From an uncultured Pseudokineococcus sp. (GTDB lineage: Bacteria > Actinomycetota > Actinomycetes > Actinomycetales > Quadrisphaeraceae), in contig NZ_CANMAA010000005.1 in NCBI RefSeq assembly GCF_947495735.1, positions 124,001 through 188,000 on the forward strand: DNA of 64,000 bases, written 5' to 3'. The translations under genes and the position numbers were made by a program. Numbering within the stretch: position 1 is the stretch's first letter; the number at the start of each line of letters is the position of its first letter. This document shows, in pieces, positions 35,701 to 44,676 of the stretch. The notes under the pieces were generated by a model that searched no databases, was not told the origin of the DNA, and saw only the letters and a list, made by a program, of their open reading frames with translations.

Positions 35701-35846
35701 AGGAGGTCGACCTGCTCGAGCGGCCGGCGCCGGAGGACGTGCGCGGCGCCCTGGCGGGCGGAGCGCTCGACGAGCGGGGAGGGGCGTCGCTGTCGCTGCG
35801 GCCCTTCCAGGTCGTGACCCTCCGGCTGCGCCGGGCGACCCCGTGA
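32739..35846 (+). CDS. GH38 alpha-mannosidase
   Basis: [25 protein letters not shown]...[19 protein letters not shown]...[17 protein letters not shown]. Confidence 0.95.
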   Translation: [1035 protein letters not shown]

Positions 35847-35865
35847 GGGTCGCGGGCTGAGACCC

Positions 35866-35887
35866 GGGCCCGGGAGCCCCCGGGCCC
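35866..35887. other. Intercistronic hairpin between mannosidase and ABC lipoprotein genes
   Basis: GGGCCCGGG-AGCC-CCCGGGCCC perfect 9-bp stem. Confidence 0.5.
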
Positions 35888-35936
35888 GACCGACCCCGAC
35901 GAGGCGGCGACGGAGCCGCGGAGCGGAGGTGCCGAG

Positions 35937-37388
35937 GTGGAGCGGAGCTGGAGCACGAGGAGGGCGCGCGGGGCGCGCGCGAGGACCCGGGGGAGGACCC
36001 GCAGCAGAGCGGCTGCGGTGGCCGGACCGGCGGTGGTCGTGCTGGCGCTCGCGACCGGCTGCGGCCAGCAGGGCGCCGCCGAGCGGGCCGACGTCCTGCG
36101 CGTCGCCTACCAGCAGTTCGGCGGGACCTCGCCCGTCGACGACTGGTTCGCCGACGTCGCGGCGGAGTTCGAGGAGGCCAACCCCGGCGTCGACGTGCAG
36201 CTGATGCCCGTCGTGGCGGGGGGCAACGACTACTTCACCAAGCTCAACCTCATGCGGGGCTCCCAGCGGACGGCGCCCGACGTCATGCTCCAGGACTCCT
36301 TCCAGATCAACTCCGACATCGAGGCCGGCTACCTCCTGCCGCTGGACGACCGGCTCGCGCAGTGGGAGGACTGGCCGCAGTTCGCGGGCTCCGAGGGCGC
36401 CACCACCGGCCGCGACGGGTCCGTCTACGGGGTCTCCATGGGCACCGACACCCGGGCGCTCTACTACAACCGGGACCTCCTCGCCGAGGCCGGCGTCGAG
36501 GTGCCCTGGGAGCCGCAGACCTGGGAGGACGTCCTCGACGGCGCCCGGGCGGTCCGGGACGCCGGCCTGACCTCCCCGGACGGCTCGCCGGTGATCCCCT
36601 TCAACATCTACGGCGGGTCCTCGGTCGGCGAGGTGACGTCCATGCAGAGCGTGCAGATGCTGCTCGCGGGCACCGGCGACGAGCTCTACGACGACGAGAG
36701 CGAGCGCTGGGTGGTGGCCAGCGAGGGCTTCGAGGACTCCCTCGCGTTCCTCGACACCGTCTACAGCGAGGACCTCGGGCCGTCGCTGGCCATGGCGCTG
36801 GACCCGCAGCTGCAGTACGCCGTCGCGGGCCAGCTCATCCCCCAGCAGCGGGTCGCCATCGCCCTCGACGGGTCGTGGCAGGTGGAGAACTGGCGCGAGG
36901 GCGGCACGTCGGCGTGGGACGGGTGGACCGAGACCCTCGGCGTCGCGCCCATGCCCACGCAGGACGGGCAGGAGCCCGGCGCCGTGAGCCTGTCCGGGGG
37001 CTTCGCCCTCGCCGTCGACGCGGGGGCGCCGGAGCCCGACCTGGCCTTCGAGTTCATCACCACGGCCGCGGACTACGAGAGCTCCCTCGCGTACTACCTG
37101 GCGGCGCAGCAGATCTCGGTGCGCTCCGACGTCAGCGAGGACCCGCGGTACGCCGAGCAGAACCCGACGATCTCCTCGTTCTCCGACCTCGTCGAGGTCA
37201 CGCGCTTCCGGCCCGCCTACCAGGAGTACCCGCGCATCTCGAGCGAGATCAGCACCACCGCCGAGTCCGTCATCACCGGTGACCGCACGCCGGAGCAGGC
37301 GATGGCCGACTACGGCGAGGCGGTGACGCAGATCGTCGGCGAGGACGACGTCGTGCGCGTCGACGGCGACGAGGAGGAGGGCTCGTGA
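35937..37388 (+). CDS. Sugar ABC transporter substrate-binding lipoprotein
   Basis: VLALATGCGQQ lipobox; YQQFGGTSPVDDWFADVAAEFEEANPGVDVQLMPVVAG. Confidence 0.9.
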   Translation: MERSWSTRRARGARARTRGRTRSRAAAVAGPAVVVLALATGCGQQGAAERADVLRVAYQQFGGTSPVDDWFADVAAEFEEANPGVDVQLMPVVAGGNDYFTKLNLMRGSQRTAPDVMLQDSFQINSDIEAGYLLPLDDRLAQWEDWPQFAGSEGATTGRDGSVYGVSMGTDTRALYYNRDLLAEAGVEVPWEPQTWEDVLDGARAVRDAGLTSPDGSPVIPFNIYGGSSVGEVTSMQSVQMLLAGTGDELYDDESERWVVASEGFEDSLAFLDTVYSEDLGPSLAMALDPQLQYAVAGQLIPQQRVAIALDGSWQVENWREGGTSAWDGWTETLGVAPMPTQDGQEPGAVSLSGGFALAVDAGAPEPDLAFEFITTAADYESSLAYYLAAQQISVRSDVSEDPRYAEQNPTISSFSDLVEVTRFRPAYQEYPRISSEISTTAESVITGDRTPEQAMADYGEAVTQIVGEDDVVRVDGDEEEGS

Positions 37389-38329
37389 GCGTCGTGGAGA
37401 CCCGCCGGGGCAGCGCCCCCGCCCCCGCGCCCGGGGGAGGGCCGGCCGCGCGCCCGCCGCGGCGCCAGCCCGCCGGCCGCTGGCTCCTGCCGCTCGCGCC
37501 GGCGGTCGTGCTCCTGGCCGTGTTCTTCGCCGGGCCCGTCGTGTGGAGCGTGCTCCTGTCCTTCACCGACGCCTCGCTGACGGGCTCCGCGGCGGCGCAG
37601 ACGTCGTTCGTGGGGCTCGACAACTTCGCCCAGCTCCTGGGCGACCCGGCGGTGTGGAACGCCGTCGTGCTCACCGTCGTCTTCGTCGTCGGCTCGGCCG
37701 TGATCGGCCAGAACGGGCTCGGCCTGGCGCTCGCGCTCATGCTGCGCGGGCGCGGGAGCGTCACCCGCTCCCTCGTGACGCTCCCGGTCATGGCCGCCTA
37801 CGTCGTGCCCGAGATCGTCGCCGCCTTCGTCTGGTACGCCTTCCTCAACCCCGAGGGCACGCTCAACACGGCGCTGACGAGCGTGGGGCTGCCCGGTCAG
37901 AGCTGGCTGTTCACGGTGCCGATCCTCGCCGTCGTGCTCGCCAACATCTGGCGCGGGACGGCGTTCTCGATGCTCATCTACCTGGCGGCGCTGAGCCAGG
38001 TGCCCTCCGACGTCGACGAGCAGGCGCAGATCGACGGCGCGTCCGGCTGGAAGCGGCTGCGCTTCGTCACCATCCCGATGATCCGCCGCGCCATCGGGAC
38101 CAACCTCGTGCTCGTGACGCTGCAGACGCTGCAGGTCTTCACGCTCATCTTCGTCATGACGGCCGGCGGGCCCGGCGACGCGAGCGAGACGCTCCCGCTG
38201 CTCATGTACGAGCAGGCCTTCCAGTACGCCGCCCTCGGCTACGGCACCGCCATCGCGCTCGTGCTGCTCGCCATCGGCGCCGTCTTCTCGCTCGGGTACA
38301 TCCGCGCCATCGGCAAGGAGGAGATCTGA
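37385..38329 (+). CDS. Sugar ABC transporter permease
   Basis: DEQAQIDGASGWKRLRFVTIPMIRRA EAA-type loop. Confidence 0.92.
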   Translation: MSVVETRRGSAPAPAPGGGPAARPPRRQPAGRWLLPLAPAVVLLAVFFAGPVVWSVLLSFTDASLTGSAAAQTSFVGLDNFAQLLGDPAVWNAVVLTVVFVVGSAVIGQNGLGLALALMLRGRGSVTRSLVTLPVMAAYVVPEIVAAFVWYAFLNPEGTLNTALTSVGLPGQSWLFTVPILAVVLANIWRGTAFSMLIYLAALSQVPSDVDEQAQIDGASGWKRLRFVTIPMIRRAIGTNLVLVTLQTLQVFTLIFVMTAGGPGDASETLPLLMYEQAFQYAALGYGTAIALVLLAIGAVFSLGYIRAIGKEEI

Positions 38330-39231
38330 TGGCCGCCGCCACCAGCACCGCCCCGGGCACGGGGGCGACCGTGCCCCCAGCCCGGCCCCCGCGGCCCACC
38401 GTGGCCTCTCCGCGGCGCCGGGCCTCCGACGTCCTCGTCACGGCCGTGCTCGCCGTCGTCGCGGTGCTCTTCGCCGTGCCGCTGCTCTGGCTCGTCATCG
38501 CCTCCCTCGACCCGGCGGCCTCGCTCCAGCTCTCCCTGCCCGAGGAGCCGGGCCTGGACAACTTCGCGGCCGTGCTGACCGTCGACACGACGCTGCGCCC
38601 GCTGCTCAACTCCCTGGTCCTGTGCCTGTCGGCGTCGCTGATCACGGTCCTGGTGGCGACGCTGGCGGCCTACCCGCTCTCGCGCTACCAGCTGCGCTAC
38701 GGCCGCCCGTTCCTCTACACGATCCTCTTCGCGACCGGGCTGCCGCTGACCGCCGTCATGGTCCCCGTCTACAGCCTGTTCGCGCGGATGGACCTGGTGG
38801 ACACCCGGTACGGCACGGTGCTGTTCCTGGCGGCGACGTCCCTGCCCATCGCCATCTGGCTGACCAAGTCCTTCATGGACGGGGTCCCCATCCAGCTGGA
38901 GGAGGCGGCCTGGACGGACGGCGCCTCGGCGATGCAGTCGCTGCGCAGCATCGTGGCGCCGCTCATGCTGCCCGGGATGCTCGTGGTGGGGATCTTCACG
39001 TTCATCACGGCCTGGGGGAACTTCTTCGTCCCGTTCGTGCTGCTGCTCTCGGAGGAGAAGCTGCCCGCGGCCGTGACGATCTACCAGTTCTTCGGGCAGT
39101 ACGGCGCAGCCGCCTACGGCCAGCTGGCGGCGTACTCGCTGCTCTACACGCTGCCCGTGGTCGTGCTGTACGCGGTCGTCTCGCGCTGGCTCGGGGGTGC
39201 GTTCACCCTCGGCGGGGGCGTGAAGGGGTAG
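38329..39231 (+). CDS. Sugar ABC transporter permease (MalG-type)
   Basis: LEEAAWTDGASAMQSLRSIVAPLMLPGMLV EAA loop; TGATG overlap with upstream gene. Confidence 0.92.
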   Translation: MAAATSTAPGTGATVPPARPPRPTVASPRRRASDVLVTAVLAVVAVLFAVPLLWLVIASLDPAASLQLSLPEEPGLDNFAAVLTVDTTLRPLLNSLVLCLSASLITVLVATLAAYPLSRYQLRYGRPFLYTILFATGLPLTAVMVPVYSLFARMDLVDTRYGTVLFLAATSLPIAIWLTKSFMDGVPIQLEEAAWTDGASAMQSLRSIVAPLMLPGMLVVGIFTFITAWGNFFVPFVLLLSEEKLPAAVTIYQFFGQYGAAAYGQLAAYSLLYTLPVVVLYAVVSRWLGGAFTLGGGVKG

Positions 39232-39275
39232 CGCGGGCGGACGCAGGCCGTCGCCCGCGGGGAGGGCGCTACCCC

Positions 39276-39325
39276 GAGCCGGTGGACCCACGACGCGGTC
39301 AGGCGCGTCGCGGGTCCACCGGCTC
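39276..39325. terminator. Long hairpin between convergent genes
   Basis: GAGCCGGTGGACCC-A-CGACGCG-GTCAGG-CGCGTCG-C-GGGTCCACCGGCTC: 21/22 paired. Confidence 0.75.
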
Positions 39326-39379
39326 GCAGCGGTCACCCTCGGTCGGCGCGCCTGCTCCGCCGCTCCCGAGGTGCGGGTC

Positions 39380-40885
39380 TCAGACGTCGGCGCCGCGGCT
39401 GCTGCGGATCTTGCCCACGACGGCGAGCAGCACCACGACGGCGAGCAGTGCGTACACGACGACGGTGGCCGGGCTGGCGGCCAGCGCGCCGAGGTCGCCC
39501 TGGCTGATGGCGAGGGTGTTGCGGAGGTTGACCTCCGCGATGGGGCCGAGGATGACGGCGATGAGCACGGGAGCCAGCGGCACGTCGTGCCGGCGCATGA
39601 GGAAGCCCAGCAGGCCGAGCAGGAGCAGCAGCCAGAGGTCGACGATCGAGCCGGCCGAGACGTAGATGCCCAGGCCGGCGAACACGCTGATCCCCGCGTA
39701 CAGGTACGGCCGCGGGATGACCAGGAGCTTGGCCCACAGCGGCGCGAAGGGCAGGTTGAGCACCAGCAGCACGAAGAGGCCGACGAACAGGCTCGCGATG
39801 AGCGCCCAGGCGACCTCGCCGGACCGCTCGAAGATCAGCGGCCCGGGCTGGATCCCGAACTGCTGGAAGGCGCCGAGCAGCACCGCCGCGGTCGCCGACG
39901 TCGGCAGGGCCAGGACGATCAGGGCGCCCATCGCGGTGCCGGCGGTGGCGTTGCCCGCCGCCTCCGGACCGGCGACGCCGCGGATGGCGCCGCGCCCGAA
40001 CATCGGGTTCCTGCGGCGGGCGTCGAGGCGGCGCTCGGTGCCGTAGGACAGGAACGTCGGCACCTCGGAGCCGCCGACGGGGATGACGCCGAAGGGCACG
40101 CCGAAGCCCGCGCCGCGCAGCCAGGCCGGGAGCGCCTCGCGGAACTCGGCCCGCGACAGGAAGGGCCGGCCCCGGACGGCGACGAGCTTGTCCCCGCCGA
40201 CGTGCCGGCGCCGCGAGGCGACGAAGAGCACCTCCCCGAGTGCCAGCAGGCCGACGGTGATGACGACGATGCCGACGCCGTCGAACAGCTGGGGGACGCC
40301 GAGGGTGTAGCGGACCGTCCCGGTCTGGGAGTCGATGCCGACGACGCCGATGGTGAAGCCGATGACGAGCGCGGCCAGGCCCTTGAGGGCGGAGTCCGCG
40401 ACGACGAACGCGATGGCCACGAAGGCGAAGGCCGTGAGGGCGAAGAACTCGGCGGGCCCGAAGGCGGAGGCGAGGCTCGCGAACAGCGGCGCGCCCAGCG
40501 CGACGACGGTCGTGGCGATGAGGCCACCGGTGAAGGCGCCGATGGCCGAGGTGGCCAGGGCCTGGGACGCGCGCCCGTCGAGCGCCATCTTGTGGCCCTC
40601 GATGGTCGTCGCGATGGCCGAGGAGTTGCCGGGGGTGTTGAGGAGGATGCCGGTGATCGAGTCGCCGAAGAGGCCGCCGTAGTACACCCCGGCGAGCATG
40701 ATCAGGGCGCCCGTCGGGTCCAGGGCGAAGGTCACCGGCAGCAGCAGCGCCACCGCCATGGCGGAACCGAGCCCGGGCAGGACCCCGACCGCCGTGCCCA
40801 GCAGGGCCCCGAGGAAGACGTACACGAGGTTCATCGGCGTCAGGGCGGTGGAGAACCCGCCCGCCAGGTCGCTCAGGGCTTCCAC
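39380..40885 (-). CDS. tctA: Tripartite tricarboxylate transporter large permease TctA
   Basis: GVLPGLGSAMAVALLLPVTFALDPTGALIMLAGVYYGGLFGDSITGILLNTPGNSSAIATTIEGHKM. Confidence 0.95.
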   Translation of the reverse strand: MEALSDLAGGFSTALTPMNLVYVFLGALLGTAVGVLPGLGSAMAVALLLPVTFALDPTGALIMLAGVYYGGLFGDSITGILLNTPGNSSAIATTIEGHKMALDGRASQALATSAIGAFTGGLIATTVVALGAPLFASLASAFGPAEFFALTAFAFVAIAFVVADSALKGLAALVIGFTIGVVGIDSQTGTVRYTLGVPQLFDGVGIVVITVGLLALGEVLFVASRRRHVGGDKLVAVRGRPFLSRAEFREALPAWLRGAGFGVPFGVIPVGGSEVPTFLSYGTERRLDARRRNPMFGRGAIRGVAGPEAAGNATAGTAMGALIVLALPTSATAAVLLGAFQQFGIQPGPLIFERSGEVAWALIASLFVGLFVLLVLNLPFAPLWAKLLVIPRPYLYAGISVFAGLGIYVSAGSIVDLWLLLLLGLLGFLMRRHDVPLAPVLIAVILGPIAEVNLRNTLAISQGDLGALAASPATVVVYALLAVVVLLAVVGKIRSSRGADV

Positions 40886-40886
40886 G

Positions 40887-41561
40887 TCAGAACGCTCCCA
40901 GGACGCCGGCCGGCAGGTTCAGGCCCAGGCCGGCGCCGAAGGCCAGCTGGACGATCGAGGCGATGGCGAGCGCCACCCCCAGGTCGAAGAGACGACGACG
41001 GCTGCCCAGGGCCTGGGCCACCCCCCAGAAGAGCCAGGTGCCGGCGAGGATCCAGCCGAGCGGCTGGAGGACCACGATGAAGGTCGCGAAGGCCGCGGCG
41101 ACCAGCAGCGCGGAGCGCCAGTCGGTGCGGGCGCCCTCGTCGGTGCGGTCCTCCGTCGTGCCGGGGACCTGCAGCGGCGCGCCCGTCGTCCCCCCGGTGG
41201 GGGCGGCCCCGGCGCCGGCGGGGTGGGTGCCGCGCCGCGCCGCCGCCCTCCGCTGCCGGACGGCGTCCACCACGAGGCCGACCGTGGTGAACCAGGCCAG
41301 CACCACGATGAGCGTGGGCACGAAGGCGGGCCCGGGGCCCTCCTCCGCCTCGACGGCGTCGAGGGTCAGGAGCCCGTACGTCAGGAAGAGCGCGAACCCG
41401 GCGACGACGGCCGCCACGGCGAAGGAGCCAGGGGACGGCCCGGGCGCGGCGAGCGCCTGCGGCGGCTCGTCGGCCAGGTGACCGTCGTCCAGCCGCTCGT
41501 CGGTCGGCGGCTCGTCGGCCGAGGCGGGGTGGCTGCCGCCGCCCGGTGCGGGCCGGCTCAC
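40887..41561 (-). CDS. tctB: Tripartite tricarboxylate transporter TctB family protein
   Basis: Four hydrophobic segments, position between tctA and tctC. Confidence 0.85.
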   Translation of the reverse strand: MSRPAPGGGSHPASADEPPTDERLDDGHLADEPPQALAAPGPSPGSFAVAAVVAGFALFLTYGLLTLDAVEAEEGPGPAFVPTLIVVLAWFTTVGLVVDAVRQRRAAARRGTHPAGAGAAPTGGTTGAPLQVPGTTEDRTDEGARTDWRSALLVAAAFATFIVVLQPLGWILAGTWLFWGVAQALGSRRRLFDLGVALAIASIVQLAFGAGLGLNLPAGVLGAF

Positions 41562-42538
41562 AGGCCGGCCTCCTCGAGGATCGCCTGGATGCGGGCGACC
41601 TCCTCGTCGATGAAGTCGGCGAAGTCCTCCCCGACGAGCGTGACGTCGACCCACTGGTTGCGCTCGACCGTCTCCGCCCACTCCGGGGTGGCCACGGTCT
41701 CGGCGACGATCGCCTCGAGCTCGGCCCGCTCCTCCTCGGTCAGTCCGGGCGGGGCGAGGAGGCCGCGCCAGTTGCCCTGGTGGACGTCGTAGCCGAGCTC
41801 GTAGAGCGTCTCGACCCCGAGCTCGGGCTGGGGCTCGGGCGCCGAGAGGGCGAGGGCCCGCAGCGCGCCGGCCTCGATCTGGTCGGCGAACTCGTTGTAG
41901 CCGCTGATGCCGACGTCACTGGCCCCCGAGAGCAGCGCCTGGATGGCCTCGCCGCCGCCGGAGTAGGCGATGTAGTTGACGTCCGTGGCCGGGACGCCGA
42001 CCTCCTGGGCCAGCTGCGCCGCCAGGAGCTGGTCGGTGCCGCCGAGCGAGCCGCCGCCGACGGCCACGGCGCCCGGGTCGGCCTGCCACGCGGCGGCGAG
42101 GTCGTCGACCGACTGCAGCGGCGAGTCCGCCGGCACCACGATCACCTCGTAGTCGTCCGTCAGCCGAGCCAGCGACGTGACGTCGTCGAAGCCGACGGGG
42201 CTGTCGTTGATCTCGACGCCGCCCACCATGACCGTCCCCGTGATCATGATGACGTCGCCCTGGCCCTCCATCTGAGCCAGCTGCGCGAGCCCGATGGTGC
42301 CGGCCGCCCCGGGCACGTTGACCACCTGGGGGTTGGTGACGACGTCGGTGTCGCGCATGGTCGCCTGCAGCTGGCGCGCCAGCCCGTCCCACCCGCCGCC
42401 GGTCGAGGCGGGGGCGATGATCGTCAGCCCGGTCCGCGCCCCGGAGAGCGTCCCCGAGCTCCGGGCGTCCCAGGCCGCCGCCCCGACGAGCGGCACCAGC
42501 AGCACCACTCCCACGATCCCCGCCGCGCGTCGTCGCAC
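41558..42538 (-). CDS. tctC: Tripartite tricarboxylate transporter substrate-binding protein TctC
   Basis: LTIIAPASTGGGWDGLARQLQATMRD...VVNVPGAAGTIGLAQL...GVETLYELGYDV. Confidence 0.92.
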   Translation of the reverse strand: MRRRAAGIVGVVLLVPLVGAAAWDARSSGTLSGARTGLTIIAPASTGGGWDGLARQLQATMRDTDVVTNPQVVNVPGAAGTIGLAQLAQMEGQGDVIMITGTVMVGGVEINDSPVGFDDVTSLARLTDDYEVIVVPADSPLQSVDDLAAAWQADPGAVAVGGGSLGGTDQLLAAQLAQEVGVPATDVNYIAYSGGGEAIQALLSGASDVGISGYNEFADQIEAGALRALALSAPEPQPELGVETLYELGYDVHQGNWRGLLAPPGLTEEERAELEAIVAETVATPEWAETVERNQWVDVTLVGEDFADFIDEEVARIQAILEEAGL

Positions 42539-42765
42539 GTCGTCACTCCCGTCCCCGGCGGTCCTGGCGACCGGCCTCGTCGGCTGCGGCCCGGCGCACG
42601 TCGCCGGGTCGCTCTCGCCGCGGACGCTACTCGCGCGCGGCTGCTCGCCGGCGCACGCGGCGCCCGGCCGCGCGCGTGACGTCTGCGACAGCGGCGGCGC
42701 GGGATCGGGGCCCCGCCGGCGTGGTAGCAAGAGGCACCGGCGGAGGTCCTGCCGGTGCGGGACGG

Positions 42766-43158
42766 GTGGTGGTGGACGTGGCGGTCCTGGTGGGCTGGTC
42801 GGGCACGGTCGAGGGTGCGGCGGCGCTGGAGCGCGGTGCGGCCGAGGCGCTGCTGCGCGGCCTGCCGCTGGCGGTCGTGGACCTCAGCACGCGCGACGAC
42901 GGCGGCGAGGCGGCCCGGCGCGCGGTCGCGGCGCTCGAGCCGGCGCCCGCGTCGGCGCAGGTGCTGCGGCGCCCGGAGCACCAGGACCCGGTCGACGCCC
43001 TCCTCGACGCCGTGCCGGGCGCCGGGGCGGAGCTGCTCGTCGTGGGGACGCGCCGTCGCTCGCCCGTCGGCAAGTTCCTCATGGGCAGCACCGCCCAGCG
43101 GATCATCCTGGGCTCCGACGTCCCCGTCCTGGTCGTCAAGGCCGGCCGGGAGGGCTGA
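42766..43158 (+). CDS. Universal stress protein UspA domain
   Basis: AELLVVGTRRRSPVGKFLMGSTAQRIILGSDVPVLVVK. Confidence 0.88.
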   Translation: MVVDVAVLVGWSGTVEGAAALERGAAEALLRGLPLAVVDLSTRDDGGEAARRAVAALEPAPASAQVLRRPEHQDPVDALLDAVPGAGAELLVVGTRRRSPVGKFLMGSTAQRIILGSDVPVLVVKAGREG

Positions 43159-44524
43159 GGCCCCCCGCGGCGCGCCCTCCGCGGGGCTCGTCCTCGCGCG
43201 CGGCCCCGGCGTCCAGGACGGGCACCGAGCTGCCCGGGTCGGGCGCTCCCCCCGGCGCGCCGGCGTCCGGCACGGGGGCGTCCGGCACGTGGGCGTCCGG
43301 CACGGGGGCCGCAGGACCGCGGCTGACCCCGCGGGAGGCCGCCAGGCCCACCAGCGCGGCGGCGGCGACGGCGAGCACCGCCACCGGGTTCGTCCAGGCG
43401 GCCGCGACGGCGCCGACCGCGACCGGGCCGAGCGTCGCGCCGGCCCCGCGGGCCAGCGACTCGGCCGCGGTGGCGCTGCCGCGCAGGTCGGGGAACCACC
43501 CGATGCCCAGCGCGGTGGACAGCGGCATCATCGCCCCGAGGAAGCAGCCCACCAGGAGCAGGCCGGCGGCCTGGGCCGCCTCGCCCGCCCAGGCCGTGGC
43601 GCCGGCGTGGAGCAGGACCGCCAGCGGCAGGCCGAGGTACAGGCGCTGGTAGAGCGACTCCCGGGTGCGGCGGCGCAGCAGCTGCCGGGCGAGCGAGGAG
43701 CCGGTGAAGACGCCGACCGGGATGAGCACCGACAGCAGGACCCGCTCGGCCGCCGAGATCGTCGCCGAGCGCTCCTCGAGCAGCAGGCTCACCCCGAAGT
43801 GGGAGCCCTGGATCACCAGGCCCAGCACCAGCGAGCCCAGCATCAGCGCCAGCACGCGTCGCTGGCGCACCAGCCCGCCCACCTCCCGGGCCATCCGGCG
43901 GGTGTCCGGCGGGGCCGCGCCGGCGGGGCGGGCTCCCGCCGTCCGCAGCAGCGGCGAGCGCAGCGACACGGCCAGCATCGCGACGCCGTAGACGGCGAGG
44001 ACGGCGAAGACCCAGCGCGGGCGCCCCGCCGAGGCCGCCAGCGCCCCCAGGGCCAGGGCGCAGGCGGCGCCGACGCTCATGAAGGTCTGCAGCAGCGAGA
44101 GCGTCCGGTCGCGCCGGACGTCGTCGTGGCGCGCGGCGTCGCTGACGACCACGTACGCGCAGAGCATCGCCGCCGAGCTCGTGAACCCGGTCACGAGGCG
44201 CCCGCCCAGCAGCAGCGCGTAGGTCGGGTCCAGGCACAGGGCCAGCGAGGCCAGGGCGTTGACGAGCAGCGCGAGCGGCAGGACCCGCCGCACGGGGTGC
44301 AGGTCGAGCAGGGGGCCGAGGACGAGGCTGCCGACCGCCGCGGCGAGGGCGTGCGCGCCGACGGTCAGGCCGACCTGCGGGCCGGTGAGGCCGATCTGGG
44401 CGCCGAGGACCACGGACACCGGGATGTAGGAGAGCCCGCTGAGCGGGCCGTAGAGGACCAGGACGCCGGCTCCGAGGGCCCCGGCGCTCCTCCGGCGCCG
44501 CGGCGGCGCCGCTGCACCCCCCAT
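43136..44524 (-). CDS. MFS transporter
   Basis: 12-TM pattern; GPLLDLHPVRRVLPLALLVNALASL, GGRLVTGFTSSAAMLCAYVVVSD. Confidence 0.88.
   Translation of the reverse strand: MGGAAAPPRRRRSAGALGAGVLVLYGPLSGLSYIPVSVVLGAQIGLTGPQVGLTVGAHALAAAVGSLVLGPLLDLHPVRRVLPLALLVNALASLALCLDPTYALLLGGRLVTGFTSSAAMLCAYVVVSDAARHDDVRRDRTLSLLQTFMSVGAACALALGALAASAGRPRWVFAVLAVYGVAMLAVSLRSPLLRTAGARPAGAAPPDTRRMAREVGGLVRQRRVLALMLGSLVLGLVIQGSHFGVSLLLEERSATISAAERVLLSVLIPVGVFTGSSLARQLLRRRTRESLYQRLYLGLPLAVLLHAGATAWAGEAAQAAGLLLVGCFLGAMMPLSTALGIGWFPDLRGSATAAESLARGAGATLGPVAVGAVAAAWTNPVAVLAVAAAALVGLAASRGVSRGPAAPVPDAHVPDAPVPDAGAPGGAPDPGSSVPVLDAGAAREDEPRGGRAAGGLSPPGRP
43262..43306. repeat. 3 x 15-bp tandem repeat in MFS C-terminal tail
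   Basis: GGCGTCCGGCACGGG x3 (one mismatch), encoding PDAPV-type repeats on - strand. Confidence 0.85.
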
Positions 44525-44676
44525 GCGCGCCCCCTCGTGCGTCGACGTCCGCTCGCCGGCCGGTGCGTCCCGCGGGCGTCGGTGCTGCGCGGGCAGCATG
44601 CCCCCTCGGCCGGGGCGGCGGCGCGGCGACCCCCGGCGCGTGGTCTCCGCCGACGAGGCCCCGGTGCCGGGGCGGC

